Counted from the first letter of the stretch, positions 46,241-60,135 are shown. The stretch is DNA of 64,000 bases from Rhyacophila brunnea (GCA_022495005.1 JAGYXB010000269.1:62001-126000); one strand, 5' to 3'. Translations and numbers: made by a program. Notes: generated from the sequence alone by a model not told the origin.

Positions 46241-49200
46241 TTACTTTTCACCAGAATGTGTCATTTTGTGTACTTTCAGATTACGGGAAAATGTACAAGA
46301 ATATACACACTGATTACATTGGAATGGCTTTATACACGTATGCGTCACTTTGTGTAATTTCATCTGACTAGATCTTTTACAATTATAATCACATTGCTCA
46401 CATTTAAACGGCTTATCTCGAGAATGAGTCATTTTGTGTGATTTCATGTTAGCAGATGTTCTACATGCGTAATCACATTGATCACATTTAAATGGCTTCA
46501 TACCGGTATGTATCATTAAATGTGATTTCAGCCTAAGAGATGTTACACATGAGAAATCACATTGATTACATTTAAATGGCTTTTCACCGGAATGTGTAAT
46601 TTTGTGTACTTTCAGATCACGGGATGTTGTACAAGAGTAATGACATTGATCACATTTAAATGGCTTTATAACAGAATGTGTCATTTTGTGTTGTTTCATG
46701 TTACCAGATGTTTTACAAGAGTAATTACACTGATCACAGTTAAATGGTTTTATACTAGAATGAGTCATCATAATATGTGATTTCATGTGGAACGATGTTT
46801 TACAAGAATAATCACAATGGGCACATTTAAATGGCTTTGCACCAGAATGTATCAGTTTGTGTCGTTTCATTTGACTAAATGTTATACATGAGTAATCACA
46901 TTGATCACATTTAAATAGCTTTATTCCACTATGTGTCATTTTGTGTCGTTTCATGTTACCAGATGTTATACACGAGTAATCACATTGATCACATTTAAAT
47001 GGCTTTATACCAGAATGAGTCATCATGTGTAATTTCATATAGAAAGCTATTTTACAAGAATAATCACATTGATTACATTGAAATGGCTTTTCTCCAGTAT
47101 GTAGCAATTTAAGTTTTTTCGCGTCACTAGAATTAGATTCATCGCTTTTAAATGGCGTTTGACAAGAGATATTGCTTTTACTACGTTTACATTGTTTTAC
47201 ATCCATACTAGGGATTTCGTGGAATTTATTTTTTTCGGGTATTGATTTATCAACATTACGTTTAAAAGTGCCACGTGTTTTTTTAAAACTTTTCTTGTAT
47301 TCCTCGAGTTCTTTTTTAATATCTTGTTCGTCGATTTGTATGATGTCATCAATTTTCTTTTCTTCCGACATAAAGCAGGACGATTTGAGATTTGCTGCGT
47401 TATCCTAAAAAAACAAATATAATATAATTATTAGCACCACACGAACTACACAACGTAACCATCGTTTAAACTTTCATCAGCATGTTAATTATCTACTGAA
47501 GTTACGCAGATTCCTACTTGAGCTAAACGATGCGAAAATAATTTTAAAAACTTTGTTTTAAGATACATGTCGTTTTCATAATAGAGAACGTGGATGTCGT
47601 CATCCTGTTAGTTGTTCGCTCTAATCCAGATTTCAATTCGATCTCGATCGTCCCTAACAATTTACGATGGTTCACATTTCATTGTACAAAATAGATTCTG
47701 ATCCGGATGGTCAAAGTGATGTAGCCTTTTGTTTTACCCTGTAAGTCAGTTTGGCATCCTTCAGAATATCGATTTGAGTTTGCCGTAGTGTACTGAGAGG
47801 CCTCCGAATTCCTGCGCTAGCTCTGGAGTTGGAAGTGGAGGTTCATCGATGTGGAGTAACAAAGAAGTTATAATATAAAAATTAATAAAAAACACCATGT
47901 ACACTTCAAAACTCGCGATTTATTGTCATAAGTCAATATTAACCCAATTAACTTCCTTTTATATAGGTATTTATACTACGGCACTCCCTTACCAAAAGAT
48001 TATAGTCAAACGTCACAATATTATTTAAGGTAGGTATAATTGAAATTATGAAACCAATACACCAACAATTAATTAAAATTCAGTTAGTTCATATGAGAAA
48101 ATCATCAAAAAATAAAATTAGAATTACTTAATTCTCACGAGTTCGAAGTCAGTATTCACAATTAATTAAAGAATTAAAATAAATTAATTATTGATTAATA
48201 AAAAAATAGACGAGATCGCACGAGTCCCAGGCCACTGATTTGAAAGGTTGAGAGCCGGGTCCAAAAAATTACGAAGTCGAAGACAACACTGTCAACAACT
48301 ATTCGCACCGCTAACTGTGAAAGTGACAGATAGGTATACGGTGACGGTTAGGTATCGCCCCACCACTAGGTTTAAAACCAGTAGGTATCTGAGCCACGGC
48401 GGGTGACTCGAGGGGGTGGCAAGATTCTATCCGACAGAATCTACAACGTACGACTTTACAAAAATCGCGAAGATTTTTGTATGGAGAATAGCGAAAAAGT
48501 CACGCCACAGAGTATCGCAGAGACGATCTCTGAGAACGTTAGAAGACTGCATATAGAATTTTAAAATCCGGCCCTTTTATTCGATTAGGGATGATTGCAT
48601 CACTTTGTCCGGCGTTTAGGGTCGTAAAATTTGCATAACGGTTTCACTATGAAATTTGCGCAAAATCTTTGGACAAATTTTTCATTAACAAGATATGTAA
48701 AAATAATCTATACCAGACGGTCAGCGTCGGATAGCGTCGAGACGCTATCAAAACAAAATCTACGTTATGTTCATACAACTAGTACTTCTCGGTACTATGA
48801 CTGTAATTTTAAAAAGCATTGTTTTCTTGTTTAAGGGTTAACCACGCGAAAAACGTACGTACAGTATCTGGTACAGTACAGTATCTGGTGTCAAAATATT
48901 TGACTTTGGATCCTCTATCGATACAGTATACCCCCCTAGCCCTGGCGGCCTGTAGGTACTTCCCACCCGTAAACGAGAATGTGCCTCATATTTTGGGCGC
49001 ATGGGCCATTGATTGACACACATATATAGGTACCGTAAGGTAGAGCTGCCCCTGCATGCATAATATTATCATGTCACTAGATAATATCATCCACTATTTA
49101 TTTGTTTTATTGTCATCATTCATTTTATAGACTAGATACAAGAAACAAACACAATACCTATCTTCATGTTTATACCTATATTGTATATAGTTCAAATAAA

Positions 49201-50845
49201 TGTATTACCTGTTTTCCTGGACTAAATTCCGAATACGAACAACTTGGTTCAGGATCTTTATAATTAACTGTTTCTTCAATGAACTCTTTCTTGATGTCCA
49301 CTCGCTGAAATTCGGGTTCCGATTTTATATTTACCATGTTTCTTGTTTGAAGGTTCTGAAAAAAACAAAATACTTATTATTTCATTAAGCCAAGCTTACT
49401 TTATGGAATATCACTCACTTTTATATGATTTATAATAATGAGTATATTCATTGGGGAAGCATTATTTCCCAGCTGAAACACGGTTTCTTAAGCTCCATGC
49501 CGTACATATATCCGTCTACAAGATATAGTTGAGAAAAGATTGCTTTATTTAATGAATTACATGGTGACATCTTTATTTGCGTTTATCTCAAAACTATGTT
49601 ATTGTAGATAGGACACTGTTATCTTCAAACTCTAAATAATGTAGGTAACCAAATATATATTATGTTACGTCGAATGTGCGAAATTGACTTATACATGAAA
49701 TGGGCAAAATTTTGCCTAAATCATGAAAAATGCATGCCCATTGCCTTATTCATGAATTAGACAAAATATCTGGCGAGTGCGTGAATTCGGCAGTATTTTT
49801 TCTGCCTAGTTCATGCATTGGACAAATTAGATAGAAGCGCTACGGCGGTAATTATTGCAACTAAACTAAATGTGTCAAATGCTCATGCATTGGTCGAAAT
49901 GTACGTATATTATCTATGGTCAAAAAAGATAGTCACGCTCCGGTGGTGTTTTTGGAACTAATCAAACTAACCAAATGTGTAAAATGTCATTAATTAGGTA
50001 TATAAAAATATACGAATTAATAACTACAATGACGTTCATATCCATTTACTATGCGCAAAAAAAATCTAGAACTATAATAGGATAACGGAAGAATTTTATT
50101 GAAAGGTATTTTCGCGATTTGATTCGTGCTTGGGTATCAATCGTGCAATGGTCGATTGTATGTTTGTGATAGTTTGTAGACACTTGTGAGCTTACCTCAA
50201 AATGGACATTCAGTTGAATAATTCAGAATTACAAAACCTAACCTATCCTAATAAAATTAATGACAATGTCCGCAAACATTACCAAACACCATTGAATACC
50301 TAACTACCCCGTTAACACGTGTAAGGATTTACTGCCGACAGTACCTACGTATTATCACGACCATAACAAGAAAATGAATGTGTAAACATGTACTATCCTG
50401 CAGTTGCAAGATTGCATGCCTGAATCAAAAAGTTCGGAAGCTTCTGAATTTTCACGCGATTTGGATTTGTTCGATATCTGCGTATGCGCAGTAGAACGAT
50501 AGTAAACTTCATGCAGCGACTCATTTTAAGGACAACCGATTTTTACAACTGTCAAATAGTACCTACCATAAAATGACAACATCGCGTCTCGCATACTCTA
50601 GAAGAATGAGATTGGAGATACAGTCAGCACTTAAAATATCCAATATTGCTGCAAGTAAATCCATGGACACGTATAGGCGCTATAGAAGACATAAGCTTTA
50701 TAAAACTAACCTCAAGAGCAATGCTGGAACCGTCGACAATTTCTTGCTTTATATAATTATTGGTCACAGGGTTAATTTGATTGTTTAAGGGCACCTGCCA
50801 TTCTGCATCAAGTTCGAATTCATCCGGCTCGCGTTTCACGTCCAT
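46241..50845 (-). CDS. Zinc-finger gene C: 10-finger C2H2 protein, 3 exons, 481 aa
   Basis: Exons 50711-50845, 49209-49355 and 46241-47404 join in phase 0 (135+147+1164 nt). The first exon is MDVKREPDEFELDAEW; the second has IKSE and IKKE motifs; the last begins DNAANLKSSCFMSEEKK and contains IKKELEEYKK. The exon equivalent to exon 3 of A and B is absent, replaced by unrelated DNA (47790-48970), and because all junctions are phase 0 its loss does not break the frame. The divergent first finger of A and B is also deleted (FHEIPSMDVKQCKRSK replaces it). Ten CDYSC-type fingers follow; finger 4 has H-x4-H spacing. The frame is open throughout. Probably a nuclear DNA-binding protein with a different target from A. 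Confidence 0.86.
47790..48970. other. Foreign segment replacing exon 3 in gene C
   Basis: Homology to introns of A and B stops at about 47790 (gccgtagtgtac) and resumes at about 48975 (gtgcctcatattttgggcgc). The 1.2 kb between holds no recognised gene; a purine run (cgagggggtggc, about 48410) and agacgctatc-type short inverted words are visible. It could be part of an LTR element, not shown. Confidence 0.45.
49672..50254. repeat. Gene C intron 1 insert with palindromic motif array
   Basis: Replaces the family-2 SINE region of introns A and B. From 49694 to 49910 the half-site CATGAATTRGGCAAAAT occurs about seven times in alternating orientation: 49694-49725 is an imperfect 32-bp palindrome centred on AAAATTTT, and others are centred on TTCATGAA (49751) and TTCATGCA (49812). 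Function unknown. Confidence 0.6.
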
Positions 50846-52179
50846 CTTTCGAATCGAAAGCGTACCTACGTTGGATTATCGTAGCAGATCAAAAACGTGC
50901 AGGTGGCAGATGATACTCTTTTGACAGTTCTGACAATGGCACACTTTTACGGGCTTAATCACAGATAAAATATGCTGATAGTATTGCCATATATATTATA
51001 ATCATTACGCAGCAGTGAAATTTAATTTGTGGGTATAAAATTATTAATAAATCAGGCAACTGTGCCGGTGACGCCACGTGGGGCTAGGTATACCATTAGT
51101 TGCATAGGGTCGGCATATTATTATATACTGTGTAGAATGAAGGAGTGCATTTATAATTAACATTATAACTTTTGGCAGCATTCGCGGTTTTCAGGTTAAC
51201 AGACGATGCAGTCGCTTCATTAGAAAGAATTGACATTTTAGTTTTAAAAAAATAATCGAAGCATGAACATCCTGACATCGTAACTATTGTAGGTAGGTAT
51301 TGTAATACACAATATTCCCATTGTAATACATATTATAATGGCGGTTTATCACATCACCACAGACTAGGGTTTCGTAGGTCCCGGACAAGTCGTCTTTTTT
51401 GAGGTCAATGTCCGTGTCCGGTATCTTATTTTATTTTTATCGAAAAATGAGTAATAACAATATTATGTCCTCGTTTCCGGTAACTTGTAAATTGTACGTA
51501 AAATATTTCACCGTAGTACAGTTCGCTGTGAGCTTTCTATCGGAAATGACCGTATACTGTACAATATGAACATTAATTCATTTTATATACTTAGCTGATT
51601 TTGGCAAAATTCATGAATAAAAATTCAAGAATGAAAACCTAACCTGACCTAACAAATAATCCAGTACCTACCTATATCAGCTACATGGGCATCGGCAGCG
51701 TGGTGCAAGGTGGTGCAAGTGCACCACCTTTGGTTCAAAATCTTTTTTTGATAATTATTGTATATTAAAGCAAGTTCTACACATAAAGTAAGTAAGAGTA
51801 AAATAACCAATTTATTTAATACATTTTGCAAACGATGACATGGATGACGCAATAGAAGAACATAGGTTTTGGGTATAAATCCTATATTATTTGTTGAGCC
51901 CAACCTATAATAATATGATCAGACATGTTAGCACAGCCATCGTATCGTTGTCTAACCAAAATAAAATGCAGAACCAACCCAATATCCTGTTCCGTCTGTA
52001 ATATTATTGTGGATAAAGGTTGTACAGCTAAATCCGACAGAGCAGAATAGACTTTATTACATTCTTAATGTATTTTGAAAATGTTATTATCCTTGTGCAG
52101 GTATCGAATTGTACCTGTTTGTAGTTTTGAAAGGTGCTCTTTTAGATGGACGCTTTACTATAATTCTGTAAAATCCCGC

Positions 52180-52305
52180 CGCCTGCGAGTTGCGTTCAAT
52201 CAATCGCTTTCTCAACCAGGAGGGAGTCCACCTTGTTGAAATCCATCGTCATTTCACATCTGTTTATGGTAATGAGTTCAACCAGCAGAATGTCAGAAAG
52301 TGTTA
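52180..52305 (+). pseudogene. Mos1-type HTH remnant (copy 3)
   Basis: Reads ELRSINRFLNQEG, VEIHRHFTSVYGNEF and NQQNVRK before diverging. Second-best preserved copy after 42800. Confidence 0.55.
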
Positions 52306-53367
52306 TAAATCATAATACTCATATTATAAATCCCATTTATATGAGTATATAGTGAGTCGCCCATTTCCAAAATTCATCTTGTCTAGTTTTGACCAAAAAT
52401 GAACTGAATATGCAGTAAGATTGCGAATTCAAATGGGCAAATACATATTCTATAAAAGTTATTCCTAATAGTAGTCTTTCGCAGTCCGTATACCTAACGG
52501 TTGAAAAACAGCGTCAAATTTCAAAATGCGTTTTGTCCATAAAACTGTGTCAAAAGTCATCTTTTCCATCACATATCTTTAAATATTTCAAAAACTGTGT
52601 ATGATACTTTAGAAAACGATGTGTTTTTCGCAAGCATGTAAATTAAAATTTAATTTTATTAACAAAACATATATGTTTCCTTTCTTGTAGATGTTCCATA
52701 CACGCTTTAGCATAACTCACCTTGTCCATAAAAATATTTCCAAAATGCATCAAGTCCATATAACTGTGTCAAAATAAAGTCATCTTGTTCATGACATATC
52801 TTCAAATATATTAAAAACTATGTATGATATTGATATGTGTTTTTATTTCATGAGCATAATATTATATTTATTTCAATTTGATTAAAAAAGGAGAAATTTA
52901 TTTTTTTCTTTATAGGTTCCATACACGTTTTTCGTGAATATCTCCAAGCCAAACAAAATGGACAAGGTGGCCTTTGGAAATAGGCGACTCTACTATATGG
53001 ATCACCGAGTTCACACCTAGAGACCCCGTAAGGCACTGGACCATGGGACAACTGCTAATTTTGAAATAAATATGTCCTCTTTTTAATACATCAAAATATA
53101 GGAACCCTGCCACGTGCTTAAAACCTTCACCTTTTGAAAATACTTAGGCACGTTTTGTTTATCATTAATAATGAATAAGAAATTATTAACCATTTTTTTA
53201 TTGAATGATTAATTCACAAGATTTAGGAATGTAGGTACCCAGCTTTCTAGTTATTGATCACACATATTATTGAAAACACTTATGAGAAATAATAGCTCAA
53301 TTATTAAGAAAGCGCTTCAGTGAGTATTAAAAGCCATTAGTTAAAGTTTGTCGTAATTAGATATGAC

Positions 53368-53435
53368 TCCTTTAGCATTGTAGTCAATGTGATTGAGTGC
53401 AATGCCCGAGAGATGCATGTTCGATTCCGGCGAGG
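53368..53435 (+). repeat. tRNA-like island (copy 3)
   Basis: Same island as at 12888 with a few changes (cccgagagatgcatgttcga). Not a functional tRNA. Confidence 0.5.
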
Positions 53436-54695
53436 TGTCTCACTTTTTTCAAAAAGATTTTTTCTATTTGGTTAGAAAGAAGTATTTTCATAACTATTTC
53501 CATGGGAGAGATGAGCAGGTACGATGAGGCAATATTAAAAATTGTAGTAACTCAAGCTAATACAAAACTTCCAAACATTCTTAATGAATATCTCTTCACG
53601 TTGGCAGTATGACGCCACAAATTTTCTAAACGAAATAAAATTCATCTTTGTTGCAACCAGCAGCCCGAATTCGTAACTATCGACTCGTGTGGTCGACAAC
53701 CGTGTGGGATGACAAGTTAGTATCGCCCGTTTCATGCCGTATACGATAATACCTATTTTTGAAGCCACTCGCTACGGACTATTTTAATTCGCGAGTGACC
53801 AGTTGGCAACATCGCCAAAACCGAGAAAATCGGTGTCTATGGTACGAGATGAAACGTCAAAAATGAAATGTCAAACGAAATCATTATTTTGTTGGTTATG
53901 TTTGTGTATAATTCCTATAATATTCGATTGATTTAGTATAATATGATATAGATATATGTACGTAGAATATAACCTTACATAATTGCGAAACCATATGATA
54001 TTATTACACTGTAAAACAAGATTTAACAAAATAAACACAATGTCTTCAATAACATTTATTTGTATGTAGGTATTTATTCATTACAAACCATTATAAAACA
54101 TTAACATAATTAATTGAACTCAAGATAACAGAGTATTAAGTAACATTGTGAATAATATAATAATTTGGCATCTTTATTGTTTATAAATTGGTAATTGTCG
54201 TGGACGACACCTAACTTATTCATTTTGACATTTTGATTTTCAATGTCACTGTCACATATGAAACGAAATATCAAAATAAACATGTAAATCGGGAAACAGG
54301 AACACGAATTTACGTCCTTCGTCGAGCAAAAGAAAGGAGAAGCTTCAATAAAGTGATCTTAATTGAAATTAGGTAAGGTTATGTCCATCTCAACATTACA
54401 CCTAGGTATCTACCACTTTTGTTTTCTCTATGGATATAATATTAAACGTCAAAATATAACATACATCTTCTGTCTTTGATTCATTTTAAGCTATACAACA
54501 CCCATATTTATTTTTTCGGATTGTAAACTCTTCAGGCTTGTAGGTAGTAACATTGAATTTACGATGAAATAGTCGCCGGGAACTCCTGTGAAATCAAAAT
54601 ACCTACTATGTAGTAAACGCGACGCAAAAATTACATCATTCGTTTCCTTTATCCAGTCTGGTAAGGTTACGTTTTTCTATTTTTTTCAGGTCAAG

Positions 54696-56977
54696 ATGGA
54701 AAGAAAACCATATTGTAGTGTGCAGCAGAAAACAATCTTGTTGGATTTCATGGGCAGTGAGCCGGAATTGGTAACTGGGAAGTTCTCAAACACCTTCACA
54801 TTCCAAGCGCCCAACGTAAATGGCAAGAAATCACTCTAACTTTGAATGCGATTCCGGGCTCAAATAAAGACTGGAAGCATTGGAGAAAGGTGAGTACCCA
54901 CTACCCAATACTATACATATGCTATAAGTACTAACTTAATATATTTTGAGTGCCCAGCAGTGATTCATTAATATAAAAATACAACGGAGGCACGATCGAA
55001 CTGTGGTCGGTGTAATACCGATAATTTGTGGTTTGGTATTTCATAATTATTCAAACAGCGTTCAATGTGCGTTTAATTTTTTGGGTTTTATGAAAGGGTG
55101 TCACAAGTATTATAAGGTCGAATACCCGTACTAGTAAAATCATGGAAACAGCTGTGTATATTTATAATGGGCCTCTTTAAAGTTACCGTAAAACCCCCTA
55201 ACTTCGCCAAGTGTCCCTAACTTCACCTAAATCAATTAAACACTAAAAACTCATGTTTTTACTATTGCAGCACTTTAAGTCACTGAGGCAATTTTAAAGA
55301 TAATATTCGTCCTGTCACCACACAATTTTCAAACCGCCATTATTTTCGCCGTGTTTGTGTTAGTACCGTTTTTTCGAGTCCGGTTTGAAGAGATTTTTTC
55401 GGAATACCTCTGAACTTTTGCTGATTTCTACGAATCTTGTAGAGGTAGGTTCTTCATATTTTTAATATAATATAGTGATATAGTCTGCTTGCCAAATGTA
55501 ACGTGCGATTTCCGATATTTATAATAAAACATCAATTATTTGAGTATGCAATGTCAGGCTATGTTTTTTGAACTACTTGTTCCTACACTTCCCCTGGCTT
55601 TAGGGTTGTCACAAAAAAACGATTTTCTTGAAATAAATGTGTTTTTTTTATTTTTATTGTTTTTAGACTAAAAACTATTCATCACTTTGAATCACCAGTT
55701 AACAATTTTTCTCATATTTCCTTTATTAAAAATTTACTATGTAAATCAACACATAAAAATGATACTATAATGCTTTGGGTTTTGGCAGCCCTAGCGTAAA
55801 TTGGTAGGTTGTATGAAACAGTCATTGAAGTGATTCCTATCTTCGCCAACGTAGATATTTCTTTAAAATATGTCAAATTGTCTCTAGCATAAGACCTGAA
55901 TTTGCTTAAGGCTATTTTTTAATAGATTTCGTGAGTATCCATAGACAATATTTTTTTATTGTACCTACTAAAACACATTAGGCGAAGTTGGGGAATCGTG
56001 CCGTAACTTCGTCTATATAAAAAATAGTGATTTATTGTATTATTTAGTATGAAAAGGGTATTACTTCAATATAAATAAAATTAAACATTATCATTGTGCA
56101 TTACATAAGATCTATAAGACTTCATATTGGTGGATATTTTGGTGGCAAAACGACTTTCTGTTAAAAAACCGGGCGAAGTTAGGGGGTTTTACGGTAATTT
56201 ATCTCAAGTTGACGCATGGTGCAGTTAAATTATACCAACCTTTTAGTTTGTACGCGTTTGGTTATTTGTTCGGGGTCTTTCATTGTTGACACGCCTTAAC
56301 TTGACAGATGATATAGGTGAAGGTGTGTTTAACTAATGGTTAATAATTTGCAGACATGGCACGATATACGGAATAATACGAAAGGGAAGCAAGCCGCAAT
56401 AATCAGAGACTCGACTGCTACAGGAGGCGGACCTTCAACTGCCCAAGTTTTAACCGGAATAGATCTGCAAGTATTGGAATTCGTACATCCGACATCCGTC
56501 CGAGGCCTAGATGAAGTACCGGAGTCAATGATTGAGAATCCAGATGACGATACCATTGAGGAGTTGGCCGTGCCAACATCACAGCGTAGGGTACAGGTGG
56601 CAGCGCCAGAATATTTGCATGTTTCAGAGGTAGTAGGCCCACCGTGTCTACCACGTAACAAGGCGTCAAACTTAAAGGCAATGTGTGACATTGGCAAAAA
56701 ACACATGGAAATATTGGATAAATTTCAGCAAGATACGTTGAAAATGAAGGAGATGAAATTAAACGAGGTGTGCAACACGCACAGCACGTTCTGTACGTTG
56801 CTTCGGGAGATGTTGGACACACAATCCCGTAGTACTGTCGCGCTTGAGTCAGCTCTAAATATGGCTCAAGATGTCATAAATGACAATAGAACAGCATCTC
56901 GCGAACTGATTGCATCAAATTTACGTATAGCTACGGCATTAGAATCGATAGCAAATTTTATTTCGTCGAGCGATTAG
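54696..56977 (+). pseudogene. Myb/SANT-like DNA-binding partner of Harbinger 2, one-base frameshift
   Basis: Exon 1 is 54696-54889 (MERKPYCSVQQKTILLDFMG..) and exon 2 is 56354-56977, after ttgcag, starting TWHDIRNNTKGKQAAI. Exon 1 reads GKFSNTFTFQ, then a frame change near 54808-54818, after which AQRKWQEITLTLNAIPGSNK and DWKHWRK follow: a Myb_DNA-bind_5-type helix set. Exon 1 is 194 nt; one added base gives 65 codons and phase 0 into exon 2, so a single-base deletion is the best explanation. The uncorrected frame stops at 54839. The C-terminal part (about 205 aa) has an acidic stretch (MIENPDDDTIEEL) and a coiled-coil-like MEILDKFQQDTLKMKEMKL. The role inferred from other Harbingers is end binding and transposase recruitment. 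Confidence 0.82.
55186..56194. mobile_element. 1.0-kb MITE with TA target duplication, in the partner gene's intron
   Basis: The left end CCGTAAAACCCCCTAACTTC and the right end GAAGTTAGGGGGTTTTACGG are perfect inverted repeats, flanked by TA at 55184-55185 and 56195-56196. Internal copies of the end motif occur (ggcgaagttgggg near 55980, gccgtaacttcg near 56000). TA duplication points to the Tc1/mariner/pogo group. No transposase is seen. Confidence 0.85.
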
Positions 56978-57565
56978 ACCAACACAGATATTATTAATAA
57001 TTTACCTTTCAATCTCTACCTTGGATGGTAGGTTGACTTTGCACAAACACATTTACTTAATGGATTTTGCTATTTCTAATTCTTCACTTGTCCTTGTTGA
57101 TTTTGTGTCAGTTTATTAATTTTTCTTTATTACAGACTTAATGGTGAGTATGGTTTAACGAATCAATTGATTCATTTTAAAAACTGGCGTTGTCACCTAT
57201 AAACTTATTATTTTTAATATTATGTAGGTACTTATTTATTCAGTTTCATAACCTTTGCAAGCATCACTCAATATTATTTTAGCAGATTATGATGAGCACA
57301 CATTTAACTACTTTGTTACATAAAAGTTTTATTATTGAAATATGCAATAATTAACATCAATTAGTTAATAAATCAAATATAAAAAAAATCTAAAATCCAT
57401 TTCAGATGCATAAAAATATTAATCATACTGCGGGTTACGTTGGAGCCTCTATTAGACAGGGCTGTTTATATAATATTTGCTACATGCTAATCTGATTTCA
57501 GGTTAATCATATTTTCCACTTGATATTATATACATGGAGTGATATAACTCCTGGAAGATATGCCA
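56978..57565. other. Spacer inside Harbinger 2
   Basis: Non-coding, AT-rich; nothing recognised. Confidence 0.4.
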
Positions 57566-58104
57566 ATGTCGGTCGAAGATTCTGGATTAACCCGCCGAAT
57601 GGGTGATGTATCAATAATGTAGGCCCGACAAAGGAAAGTCCATGTAAATGTATTTACTACCTTCATTTTTCCTTATTATAAATAAAAATTATTAAATTAA
57701 TAGGTATAGTCAAGTTGGTAAACTTGCGTTAATTACTAGTTGGACATTTTCCTTCGTCGGGGAACCTTAACGAGTTTGGTCACCAAAACACTATTGAAAG
57801 ATTTTATGGATAAACTGATTAAGTATTGCTAAAGAAACATAGAACATTGATTTAATGTTGTTATAATAATTTAATAAGACATTTTTATTCAGATTCCATA
57901 TTGTCTTTATAATGCTTTCGTGACTTGCATTACCTCAAGGGTCAACATGGAAACATGCTCTTGTTAGTTATAACATTTTTAATACAAAATATAGTCTAAA
58001 GTCTTATGTAATCGAAGATATGGATGTGTAACTGATATAATATTGCAGATAGTCTATGATTGCAGCTTTATAGTTTATTCATAATAAATGTATAACCTAT
58101 ATTT

Positions 58105-58345
58105 TTTACGGCCCAACGGTGGCCGATGGCGGCTAATGCGTCAGCTTATAATGTGGTGGGTCCCTGGTTCGAATCCTGGGTCTGGCAAATACACATTGTT
58201 TTTCATCATGTGTTTGTTTGGAGTCGGAATACTCATAGGTAGAACAAATGGATAACATCCGTTTCTTGTAAAAGAAAAAAAAACTGTTAATACAAACCAA
58301 AAAGGTCCATATGATCTTCGGATCAGACATGGTCCAAAATTAGAC
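58105..58345 (+). mobile_element. tRNA-derived SINE (family 1)
   Basis: Head with ggtggccgatggcggctaat and B box ggttcgaatcc in a good T-arm (ccctggttcgaatcctggg); body 'ggataacatccgtttcttgt'; end 'gatcagacatggtcc'. Same family as 7353-7590. Confidence 0.8.
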
Positions 58346-59879
58346 TGGAATGGCATTGGGTTTTGCTTGATCCAGTGGATTTTTTACTTAGTAGAGATTA
58401 TGAAATAAACAATAATTTTTTCTAATATAATTTTCATGCAATTGTCAGGCTCTCAAAATATTCTAAAACCAACTCAGCTAAATTGTGTATATTTCTAATC
58501 AACTATAATGTCTATAGAAACATGATGAAAGCCAATCTATTCAATGGGTCGTGGATAAATATTTTTGGGTTGATATTGTAATTTTATGTAAATTCAAGAA
58601 GTCAACTACCTAATTTTTTGCATGATTCTAGATTCACTGATGTAAGCAGATGGAATTTTTCTACTCGGCGCTTGTAGCTCTACAGAGGACTGGTGCAGCC
58701 GACTCTTCACTGATTCATGGACATTCTAGTTTTAAAAGCAATGCATTGTAATTAAATATATTATGTATGCAGAGCGTACATGACTGAGGTTTAAACCATG
58801 ATTTTTTGAATAAAAAATAATGCTTTGGGAAAATTGCCTTTATATAATTATTTTCTTACCCTCCAATTCCATTGAATGTCAATCATAATAATCAAGTAAA
58901 TAATTTATTCAAAACAGTTTTTTACACACATTGAACATAATCACATACATTGCATATTTCATTGATTGGTTAAATATGAATTCAGTTTTAAGGTGCACTG
59001 ATCATATCATTTAAAATTTACCAATGAATACAAAAAAATAATCAAGATGATTTTACAATAACTCCAAAACTGTTGACATCTGTTCGTTGAAGGGTGGGTC
59101 ATTTCTAGTTGCATACTATTTAATGATTGTTTTTATAAAGAAATGTACTGTTTGATAAAATATGTAGTGTTCGACGAACGCATACTTTATAATAGATTTC
59201 AATAAATTGTTAGTTGTAATTGAATTAAAATACTCAAATGAAAATTATCAGTAAATCACATTAACTTGCTTGTCCCCCGAAAGTCAAAATTTCATAATAC
59301 GGTAGGTACTATTAATTTATAATACAACAGTAGTCGGGGGGCATCACATCATGTACGTAATACGTGTGACGCACACCACATTAATCGTTTTGAACTTACC
59401 TCCGTACGTCACTTGATGTGGTGTCTTTATGAGATTCATTCATTAATCCCAGATATACTCTTATGAAAAAATATGCATAGCATAATTGAAGGGAGAATAC
59501 TTACCGAACATTATCCCATCTATGTAAGAAGAAAATATTCTACATTGATCGCAGTTTTAAAAATTTTTAATTGACTTTATTTAAACTTATAAATTTATGC
59601 ATTTTCTTATAAGGTTGTGATGTAAATGGTTTTTGAATTATATTCGTCAATGGTGAAATATTAACAAAATGTATTTTAGGATTTAATTCATCCGAGGGGT
59701 GGCTATGACTCTTGGTTCCGCCCATAATATAATTGGAGCTGGCTCAATCACACGCTATGGATACCTTAAGAGGGTGCTAAGCAGAGGCCAAATAAATATA
59801 CATATGCTATTTTTTTTATTGTGTTAACTGTCAATTCATGGTGAAAATGCATTGTATTAATGATTTAAATTAATTCTTC

Positions 59880-60135
59880 TTCTTCCACGGCGCTACATCC
59901 CGGGGTGGGATTTGGCCTCCTCCACAACCGCTCTCCACTCACTCCGGTCTCTCGCCGCACTTCTCCAATTACCGGGTCTTCCTATATGAAGCCAGTCCAC
60001 TTCTACGGCGTTAGCCCATCTCCTTCTTGGACAGCCTCTGGGTCTCTTCCGTTGGGGTAGCCACTTCGTCATGATCCTTGGCGCTCTAACTTCAGGCATT
60101 CTCTCCACATGTCCCGCCCATCGTAGTCTTTGGGA
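59880..60135 (-). pseudogene. LINE 3'-end fragment
   Basis: The minus strand reads QRLRWAGHVERMPEVRAPRI, RPRGCPRRRWANAVEVDW and ARDRSEWRAVVEEAKSHPGM, the conserved C-terminal tail of an insect non-LTR retrotransposon ORF2, followed by a (gaa)-rich end. 5' truncated. Confidence 0.8.

Larger units (their letters stand above)
50846..53660. repeat. Upstream intergenic unit, copy 3, left part
   Basis: Landmarks at 51051, 51384 and 51637; HTH remnant at 52180-52305 (ELRSINRFLNQEG, then NQQNVRK); Harbinger-1 empty site at about 52495; tRNA-like island at 53368-53435. It ends at the Harbinger 2 target CAG (53658-53660). Confidence 0.7.

Noticed and set aside
58133..58356. Two 65-71-codon minus frames
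   Set aside because: They are antisense to a tRNA-derived SINE.
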